Below, one piece after another: positions 1-5,238 of a stretch of 6,855 nt of DNA. The first letter of the stretch is position 1. Every line of letters begins with the position of its first letter. Position numbers and translations under genes: made by a program. The DNA is taken from positions 1 through 6,855 of the forward strand of contig URNQ01000098.1 in NCBI GenBank assembly GCA_900549245.1, written 5' to 3'. Source of the DNA: an uncultured Collinsella sp. GTDB lineage: Bacteria; Actinomycetota; Coriobacteriia; Coriobacteriales; Coriobacteriaceae. The notes below the pieces were generated by a model, which did not search any database, had not been told where the DNA came from, and was given only the letters and a program-made list of their open reading frames with translations.

Positions 1-26
1 GACACCCGCGTCACTCATTTCCCCGC

Positions 27-35
27 GGGGGGGGG
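27..35. repeat. G9 homopolymer tract
   Basis: Nine consecutive G on the plus strand, immediately preceded by CCCCGC, so the start of the run can also pair with the C's before it. It lies directly upstream of the tRNA-like 3' end, where the 5' half of a T-stem would be expected. Homopolymers of this length are prone to length errors in sequencing and to slippage in the cell. I see no coding frame here. Confidence 0.85.
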
Positions 36-38
36 ATT

Positions 39-61
39 TTCGAATCCGCCCGGGGGCACCA
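39..61 (+). other. tRNA 3'-end fragment; candidate attachment (att) site
   Basis: The stretch reads as the last 23 nucleotides of a tRNA: T-loop TTCGAAT (39-45), 3' half of the T-stem CCGCC (46-50), 3' acceptor strand CGGGGGC (51-57), discriminator A (58) and encoded CCA (59-61). The sequence to its left does not complete a tRNA. The expected 5' T-stem half would be GGCGG, but GGATT is present, and no anticodon arm can be folded at the right distance. An acceptor beginning GCCCCCG would fit some actinobacterial arginine tRNAs, but the identity is a guess. A bare tRNA 3' end is the usual footprint of integration of a phage or integrative element. The alternatives are a decayed tRNA, or an intact tRNA damaged by sequence error at the adjacent G9 run. 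Confidence 0.5.
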
Positions 62-71
62 GAGGAATATC

Positions 72-109
72 GAGCCCGGTACCGCTACGGTGCCGGGCTC
101 TTCTGGTTT
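72..109 (+). terminator. Rho-independent terminator, rightward
   Basis: A 13-bp stem (72-84 with 88-100, one G-T wobble, otherwise perfect) closes a three-base CTA loop. On the plus strand it is followed by TTCTGGTTT, a moderately T-rich tail. On the minus strand the following bases are not T-rich, so I assign it to plus-strand transcription. It begins 10 bases after the tRNA-like CCA, which suggests it was the terminator of that tRNA gene. Confidence 0.7.
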
Positions 110-136
110 AAAGGTATGCCGTGGTTTTCGCTACTT

Positions 137-179
137 CAGATGAAGAAAGCGCCCGTTTGCAGGGGGAGCAAACGGGCGC
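137..179 (-). terminator. Rho-independent terminator of the operon
   Basis: A perfect 12-bp stem (149-160 with 168-179) closes a seven-base loop. Read on the minus strand, the stem is followed by TTTCTTC, a good T-rich tail. It starts 52 bases beyond the pknB stop codon and is the evident end of the minus-strand operon. It stands back to back with the rightward terminator at 72-109, so convergent transcription from both sides is closed off within about 110 bases. Confidence 0.8.
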
Positions 180-231
180 AATTGAGCGAATGTATTTGCA
201 TCATCAGCCGCTGTGGGCAACGTCTTGATGA

Positions 232-2181
232 CTAGTTGGTCGTACCGGAATCGTCGCCTGAATCAGTACCAGAGCCAGAAATCGAAACCGTCAACGTGAT
301 CGTGTTGTCGGTGGACTGCTTACCGGTGGGGGAGACGCCCGTAACGGTGGCGTTTTCGTTGCCGCTCACGGGGTTGCCGTTCTGATCGCAGAATGCGATG
401 TTGTAGAACCCGGCGTTGTTGAGCGCGGTAACGGCGGCGGAAATGCTCTTGCCGTACAGGTTGCCCGGAACGCTGGCCTTGCCGGACTTCTTGGCAATGA
501 CGACGGTAATCGTGGCGCCGGGCTTCTGCTTGCCGCTGGGGTTCCAGCTGATCACGGTTCCCTCGGTAACTGAGTCGTTCTCCTGGTAGCTCACGTCGAC
601 GCCAAAGCCTGCCATATCGAGGGCGTTGCGCGCCTGGGCCTCGGTCATGTCGGTCAGGTCGGGGACGGACGTGGTATCCGGGCCGCTCGAGACCTTGTAC
701 GAGATGGTCGTGCCCTTCGCGACTTCCTTACCGGCTTCGGTACCCTGCTCAAAGACCTGGCCCTCATCGGCCTCGTTGGCCTCCTCGGAGGCGTTGCCCT
801 TCAGGCCAACGCTTGCCAGCGCGGCTTCTGCCTGGTCCTTGGTCAGGCCGACAAGCCGGGGAACCTCAACCTTCTCGGAGGGCTTGGGGCCCTTGGAGAT
901 TACCAGGTTCACCTTAGTGCCCTTGGCCTTCTTGGTGTTGCCGTTGGGCGTCTGCTCGGCGACCTTGCCCTCGTCGACATCGTCGTTGTAGCTTTGGTCG
1001 ATGGTGCCGACCTCGAGGCCGGCTTCCTTGATCAGTTCGACGGCAGTCTGCTGGTCCTTGCCCAGTACATCGGGAACGGTGACCTGCTCGCCGCCAAAGA
1101 GTCCTGTGGCAAAGGCCACCACGATGCCGATGACGGCAACGGCTGCCACCACGGCGGCGATGATCTTGTTCTTGTTGGATTTGGGCTTTTCGACCTCGTA
1201 GGAGCCGGTGGAACCCGAAACCGAGCTACGGGCGGTATTCTGGCCGCTCACGCCCGAGACGGGACGCACCATGGCGCGCGTCTGATCGGAAAGCTCGCGA
1301 GTCTTGGTGGCGCCCAGCTCGCCGGGGGCACCGATGATGCGCGTGGGCTCCGAGATGTTGACGGCACGGCCCGACAGGTAGCTGTTGAGCACCTGACGAA
1401 GCTCGTCGGCGGTCTGGAAGCGGTTTGCCGGGTCCTTCTCCATGCACTTGAGGATGATACGCTCAAGGTCGGCGTCGACACCGGAGTTGATCTGGCTCGG
1501 TGGAATAGGCAGCTCGTTGACCTGCTTGAGTGCGACCGAGATAGCGTCGTCGCCGTCAAAGGGAACGCGGCCGGTGGCGCACTCGTACATCACGACGCCC
1601 AGCGAGTAGATATCCGAGGTGGGGCCGAGATCCTGACCGCGGGTCTGCTCGGGGCTGACGTAGTGGGCGGTTCCCAGCACGTTGTTGTCTTGCGTGAGGT
1701 GGCTGTTCTTGGCGCGCGCGATGCCAAAGTCCATCACCTTGATGTTGCCGTCGGGCAGCACCATGATGTTCTGCGGCTTAATGTCGCGGTGGATGATCTC
1801 GTGCTTGTGGGCGACCGAAAGCGCGGAGCTGATCTGCGAGCCGATCTGGGCGACCTTCTTGGGGTCGAGGGCGCCGTGGCTCTTAATGCCGCTCTTAAGG
1901 TCGGTACCGCGCAGGTACTCCATGACGATGTAATAGGTGTCGCCGTCCTTGCCCCAATCGTAGACGCCCACGATATAGGGGGAGGAGAGACCGGCTGCTG
2001 CCTGGGCCTCCTGCTTAAAGCGTGCGGCGAAGGTTGCGTCGCCAGCATACTGCGGCAGCATGATCTTGACGGCAACCGTGCGGTCGAGGACCTGGTCCTG
2101 TGCACGGTAGACGGTCGCCATGCCGCCTGTCCCCACCTTATCCTTGAGGAGGTATCTTCCCCCGAGGACCCTCTGTTCCAT
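232..2181 (-). CDS. pknB: PASTA-domain transmembrane Ser/Thr protein kinase, PknB family
   Basis: This is a eukaryotic-type Ser/Thr kinase that senses cell-wall precursors or fragments outside the membrane and phosphorylates cell-wall and division proteins inside. Numbering is from the ATG at 2181 (649 residues). The glycine loop is GTGGMATV (17-24), the ATP lysine is in VAVK (K39), the catalytic loop is HRD (D133), the metal-binding motif is DFG (151-153) and SPEQ (176-179) ends the activation loop. A Ser/Thr-rich juxtamembrane stretch (about 275-335) precedes one membrane segment (about 340-362). Four PASTA repeats follow (about 367-431, 438-501, 503-565, 569-635); the last is divergent and contains a cysteine. 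The tail is Gly/Ser/Asp-rich. Length and layout match M. tuberculosis PknB (626 residues, four PASTA). An ATG at 2196 is also in frame, but AGGAG (2187-2191) lies five bases before the 2181 ATG and inside that longer version, so I chose 2181. The stop is TAG at 232-234. It is the last gene of the operon, 132 bp after pbpA. Confidence 0.95.
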   Translation of the reverse strand: MEQRVLGGRYLLKDKVGTGGMATVYRAQDQVLDRTVAVKIMLPQYAGDATFAARFKQEAQAAAGLSSPYIVGVYDWGKDGDTYYIVMEYLRGTDLKSGIKSHGALDPKKVAQIGSQISSALSVAHKHEIIHRDIKPQNIMVLPDGNIKVMDFGIARAKNSHLTQDNNVLGTAHYVSPEQTRGQDLGPTSDIYSLGVVMYECATGRVPFDGDDAISVALKQVNELPIPPSQINSGVDADLERIILKCMEKDPANRFQTADELRQVLNSYLSGRAVNISEPTRIIGAPGELGATKTRELSDQTRAMVRPVSGVSGQNTARSSVSGSTGSYEVEKPKSNKNKIIAAVVAAVAVIGIVVAFATGLFGGEQVTVPDVLGKDQQTAVELIKEAGLEVGTIDQSYNDDVDEGKVAEQTPNGNTKKAKGTKVNLVISKGPKPSEKVEVPRLVGLTKDQAEAALASVGLKGNASEEANEADEGQVFEQGTEAGKEVAKGTTISYKVSSGPDTTSVPDLTDMTEAQARNALDMAGFGVDVSYQENDSVTEGTVISWNPSGKQKPGATITVVIAKKSGKASVPGNLYGKSISAAVTALNNAGFYNIAFCDQNGNPVSGNENATVTGVSPTGKQSTDNTITLTVSISGSGTDSGDDSGTTN

Positions 2182-2186
2182 TCCTG

Positions 2187-2192
2187 CTCCTA
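2187..2192 (-). promoter_or_regulatory. Ribosome binding site deciding the pknB start
   Basis: TAGGAG on the minus strand, five bases before the ATG at 2181. A longer reading from the ATG at 2196 would place this strong site inside the gene and would have only a weak GAG upstream, so the shorter start is preferred. Confidence 0.75.
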
Positions 2193-2196
2193 ACAT

Positions 2197-2313
2197 AACT
2201 ATTCGCTCAACGATGTGTGTAGTACCTACGATGTGGCCGCTGGGGCCGTGTGGCGCGTTGCCGCTAACTCTTCGGCCGCGGCGCGCCTCGGGTGTCCGAT
2301 TCGATCATGGGCA
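2197..2313 (-). other. Gap between pbpA and pknB; no promoter or gene recognised
   Basis: This is the largest non-coding gap inside the operon. In M. tuberculosis a second kinase gene, pknA, sits between pbpA and pknB; nothing of it remains here. On the minus strand I found no convincing paired -35 and -10 boxes. TTGAGC and TATGTT occur near the pknB end but only seven bases apart. There is no hairpin with a T-tail, so read-through from pbpA is the simplest reading. Confidence 0.5.
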
Positions 2314-3792
2314 TCACGCTCCCTGTGCGGCGAGCGCCGCGGTCAGGACGATGCCGGCAATCTTGGCCGCCTTGACGTCGTGTTTGTCGTAATCCTCCAA
2401 GGCTACCGAGATGGCGACCGTGGGTGAATCGTAAGGTGCAAAGCCAACGAACATCGAGTTGACGTTGGTGCCGCCGGTCTCGGCCGAGCCGGTCTTGCCG
2501 GCGACCTTGACGCCGGGGACCTGGGCATCGGTGCCGGTACCAGACTGGACGACGGCAAGCATGGCCTGCTTGACCTGGTCGGCCGTGGCGGAGCTGACGG
2601 CCTGACCCAGCGAGCGGGACTGCGTGGTCTTGACCACAGTTCCGTCCGGGGCGAGTACCTGGGCTACAAAGTACGGGTCCATGACCACGCCACTGTTAGC
2701 GATGGCGGCGGCAATCACGGCGTTTTGCATGACGGTGGTCTGCGGGCCGGGCGTGTGGTCCATGCCGACAGGCTGGCCGGCGCCGGCCCAGGCGGTTTCC
2801 CACTCGGTCATGAGCGACGGATCGGCCATGATGGAGGCCGCGGAGGTCAGGTCCTGGCCGAGCTTTTGGCCGTAGCCAAAGGCGTTGGCAAACTGCACGA
2901 GCGTGTTTGCGCCAACTTCGTTTGCCACCTGGCCAAAGACGACGTTGGAGGACACGGCAAAGGCCTGCTGCAGGCTGATGGTGCCGTAGCTCTCGTTGGC
3001 ATAGTTGGTGACCGGTGCGTTGCCGATGTCCATGGAGCCGGGCGCCTGGTAGGTGCTGGTAAGGCTGGCGGTGCCGGTCTCGAGTGCCGCGGAAAGCGTA
3101 ACGACCTTAAACGTGGAGCCCGGCGTGTACAGCGCGTCCATGGCGCGATTGTACATAGAGCCGTCCTCGCCGCCGCCAGCCTGCAGTAGGGCGTCGATGT
3201 TGGTGTTGTCGTAGGTGGGCGAGCTGGCACATGCGAGCACCGCGCCGGTACGCGGGTCGATGACCACTACAGCGCCCTTAAAGCCCTTGAGCGCCTGCTC
3301 GGCCGCCGTCTGGATACGCGAGTCGATGGTGAGCTTGGCGGTGTTGCCCGGCTGGGTCTGGCCCGCGAGCGACGCGATGGCGTTGTTCCAGCTGGAGTAA
3401 TCCTTAGAGCCGGTGAGCGTGTCGTTCATGACGCTCTCGATGGCGGTGGTGCCATACTGCTGGCTCACGTAGCCAACCACGTGCGCTGCCAGGTTGCCGT
3501 TGGGGTAGGAGCGTACGTAGGTGCCGTCCTCCTGCTGCAGCGACTCGGCCAGCGTCACGCCATCGGATGTGATGATGGAGCCGCGCTGGATGTACTTGGA
3601 GCGGGCGATGGTGTGGTTGTTGGTCGGCATGTCCTGATAGTCCTTGGCCTTGATGACCTGGACATAGGTGAGGTTGCCGATAAGGATGGCGAACAGCGCC
3701 GTAAAGGCGAGCACCGCACGGGTTAGACGGTTGGCGAGCGCAACGCGGCCGAGCACGCCGGATTCAGGCGTGTCGAGCAGGCGACGGCGCAT
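2314..3792 (-). CDS. pbpA: Class B penicillin-binding protein (transpeptidase), PbpA family
   Basis: This D,D-transpeptidase cross-links peptidoglycan on the outer face of the membrane and normally partners a SEDS polymerase, here RodA next door. The reading gives 492 residues, against 491 for M. tuberculosis PbpA. A basic cytoplasmic N-terminus (1-24) is followed by one membrane anchor (about 25-46) and a short dimerisation domain containing RGSIITSDG (70-78). The transpeptidase domain has all three active-site motifs: STFK (nucleophile S226, K229), SSN (281-283) and KTGS (433-436). The stop is TGA at 2314-2316. The start is doubtful. The ATG at 3792 is the only start codon available in this frame, because going upstream the frame reaches a stop codon before any ATG, GTG or TTG. 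No ribosome binding site precedes it. The 11 codons before it look coding, with 10 of 11 ending in G or C. The gene may therefore be the 3' half of a rodA-pbpA fusion broken at the C10 tract. Confidence 0.93.
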   Translation of the reverse strand: MRRRLLDTPESGVLGRVALANRLTRAVLAFTALFAILIGNLTYVQVIKAKDYQDMPTNNHTIARSKYIQRGSIITSDGVTLAESLQQEDGTYVRSYPNGNLAAHVVGYVSQQYGTTAIESVMNDTLTGSKDYSSWNNAIASLAGQTQPGNTAKLTIDSRIQTAAEQALKGFKGAVVVIDPRTGAVLACASSPTYDNTNIDALLQAGGGEDGSMYNRAMDALYTPGSTFKVVTLSAALETGTASLTSTYQAPGSMDIGNAPVTNYANESYGTISLQQAFAVSSNVVFGQVANEVGANTLVQFANAFGYGQKLGQDLTSAASIMADPSLMTEWETAWAGAGQPVGMDHTPGPQTTVMQNAVIAAAIANSGVVMDPYFVAQVLAPDGTVVKTTQSRSLGQAVSSATADQVKQAMLAVVQSGTGTDAQVPGVKVAGKTGSAETGGTNVNSMFVGFAPYDSPTVAISVALEDYDKHDVKAAKIAGIVLTAALAAQGA

Positions 3793-5222
3793 GCGCGAGC
3801 CGACGGAATGGCTGGCCGAGTCGGCGCGGGGGGGGGGCCGGCGGAGGGCCTGCCGCTGCCGTAGGAAGACGAGGCAGCAAAGCGCGTGCCCGTCGGGGCG
3901 GCGGCAGATGCGACCTGATCATCGGTGATGGCGGTCATGGTGCCGGTGCCGGTGAGCTCGGCCTCGCGTCCGGTCGCTTCGTCACCGGCGCGCAGCAGGA
4001 GCGCGACGATGATAAAGCTCGCCAGCAGAGAGGAGCCGCCCTGGCTCATAAAGGGCAGGGTGACGCCGGTCAGCGGGATCAGGCGGGTTACGCCGCCAAC
4101 GATCAAGAAGGCCTGGAAGCTGATGGCGGCCGTAAGGCCCGTGGCGCTAAAGGCGGCGAGGTCGGATTTAGCGCGGGCAGCCGTGGTGAGGCCACGCACG
4201 GCAAAGAGCATAAACAGGATGAGCACGGCGCCGCCGCCCAAAAGGCCCATTTCCTCGCCGATGGCCGAGAAGATAAAGTCGGACTCGACGACAGGGATGT
4301 TGTTGGCCATGCCGTTGCCGATGCCAACACCGACCAGACCGCCATCGGCAAGCGAGAAGAGCGACTGGACGATCTGGTAGCCCTGGCCCTGGGCGTCCTT
4401 AAACGGATCGACCCAAACCTGGAAACGCACCTGAACGTGCGATAGGAACTTGTAGGCGCCCACGGCTCCAACGGCTAAGAGCGCAAGGCCGATAACGACA
4501 TACGAAAAGCGCCCCGTGGCAACGTAGAGCATCAGCAAGAAGATAGTGTAGAACAGCACGGCCGAACCCAGGTCGCGTTCGAAGACGACGACGAGCAGGC
4601 ACACGCCCCACACGGCAAACAGCGGCAGCAGCAGTCGCAGGCGAGGGATCTTAAAGCCCAGGATCTTGCGGTTGGAGATGGAGAGCAGCTCGCGGTTCTC
4701 GGCCAGGTACCCGGCCAGGAACAGCACGATAAAGACCTTGGCGAACTCGCCGGGCTGGATGGTAAAGCCTGCGATGCGAATCCACAGCTTGGAGCCCGAG
4801 ATCGTGGTGCCGATAAAGATCGGCAGCATCAGCAGAATGATGCCGATGATGCCAAAGGTGTACTTGTAGCGCATGACTACGTCGAGGTTCTTAACCAACG
4901 CGAGCGTTCCCACCATCAGGGCCACCGAGACAAACAGGATGATGAGCTGTGAGATGGCGAGAGCGGGGGCGAGGCGTGTCACGAACGTGATGCCGATGCC
5001 CGAAAGTATAAATACGATGGGCAGGATGGCGGGGTCGGCGCCAGGCGCCAAGATGCGCACGGCGATATGTGCCGCGGCGAAAGCGGCAAAGAGGCCGATC
5101 GGCACCGCGAGCGTCTCAAAGGAGATGGCGGCGCCCGCGGTGAGCACGTACATCGCATACAGCAGGATGACGGGGAACGCCGAGGCGATGAGCAAGAGCA
5201 GCTCGGTGTTGCGGCGACTCAT
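3723..5222 (-). CDS. rodA: SEDS-family peptidoglycan glycosyltransferase, RodA/FtsW; C-terminus probably frameshifted
   Basis: A polytopic membrane enzyme that polymerises lipid II into glycan strands. Numbering is from the ATG at 5222 (499 residues as read). Roughly ten to twelve hydrophobic segments span residues 8-412. SEDS landmarks are QPGEFAK (156-162), FERDLGSA with the likely catalytic aspartate D217, ESDFIFSAIGEE (313-324) and PLTGVTLPFMSQGGSS (383-398). Position in the operon favours RodA (M. tuberculosis RodA is 469 residues) over FtsW. A GTG at 5231 is in frame, but its G is the last base of the AGGGAG ribosome binding site, so ATG 5222 is preferred; it lies 16 bases after the phosphatase stop. 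Recognisable RodA ends near residue 413 and a hydrophilic linker follows to the C10 tract. The last 34 residues after the tract are cysteine- and proline-rich, show weaker third-position G/C, overlap pbpA in another frame and look like out-of-frame translation. Confidence 0.9.
   Translation of the reverse strand: MSRRNTELLLLIASAFPVILLYAMYVLTAGAAISFETLAVPIGLFAAFAAAHIAVRILAPGADPAILPIVFILSGIGITFVTRLAPALAISQLIILFVSVALMVGTLALVKNLDVVMRYKYTFGIIGIILLMLPIFIGTTISGSKLWIRIAGFTIQPGEFAKVFIVLFLAGYLAENRELLSISNRKILGFKIPRLRLLLPLFAVWGVCLLVVVFERDLGSAVLFYTIFLLMLYVATGRFSYVVIGLALLAVGAVGAYKFLSHVQVRFQVWVDPFKDAQGQGYQIVQSLFSLADGGLVGVGIGNGMANNIPVVESDFIFSAIGEEMGLLGGGAVLILFMLFAVRGLTTAARAKSDLAAFSATGLTAAISFQAFLIVGGVTRLIPLTGVTLPFMSQGGSSLLASFIIVALLLRAGDEATGREAELTGTGTMTAITDDQVASAAAPTGTRFAASSSYGSGRPSAGPPPAPTRPAIPSARACAVACSTRLNPACSAALRSPTV
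3828..3837 (-). repeat. C10 homopolymer at the rodA/pbpA frame switch
   Basis: Ten consecutive C on the coding (minus) strand. Upstream of the run the coding-like frame is rodA's; downstream it is pbpA's. Adding one C (11) or removing two (8) joins the two frames without a stop. Nine or 12 would instead end rodA at a TGA at 3764-3766. The tract thus decides how the two proteins are made. Whether its length is a sequence error, variable in the cell, or a ribosomal slip site cannot be told from one sequence. Confidence 0.85.
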
Positions 5223-5230
5223 AAGCGGCA

Positions 5231-5236
5231 CTCCCT
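5231..5236 (-). promoter_or_regulatory. Ribosome binding site deciding the rodA start
   Basis: AGGGAG on the minus strand, eight bases before the ATG at 5222. It overlaps the alternative in-frame GTG at 5231, which therefore cannot use it. It lies just after the phosphatase stop codon, typical of tight operon spacing. Confidence 0.75.
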
Positions 5237-5238
5237 TT

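Noticed and set aside
1..61. A complete tRNA gene at the left edge
   Set aside because: The 3' T-stem half has no matching 5' half, no anticodon arm folds at the right distance, and a full tRNA would begin before base 1.
201..231. Inverted repeat TCATCA/TGATGA just after the pknB stop
   Set aside because: Only six base pairs with a 19-base loop and no T-tail. A much stronger hairpin lies next to it.
994..2193. A 399-codon open frame on the plus strand opposite pknB
   Set aside because: It mirrors a high-G+C gene on the other strand. The protein is His/Asp/Val/Gly-rich with no recognisable domain, whereas the minus strand encodes a clear kinase with all catalytic motifs.
2182..2196. Upstream ATG at 2196 as the pknB start
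   Set aside because: It would put the strong AGGAG site inside the coding region. The ATG at 2181 sits at ideal spacing from it.
2190..2230. A promoter for pknB in the gap
   Set aside because: TTGAGC and TATGTT are present but only seven bases apart, and no other pair with 16-18-base spacing resembles the consensus.
2725..3189. A 154-codon open frame on the plus strand opposite pbpA
   Set aside because: It is an antisense shadow of the transpeptidase domain and has no domain of its own.
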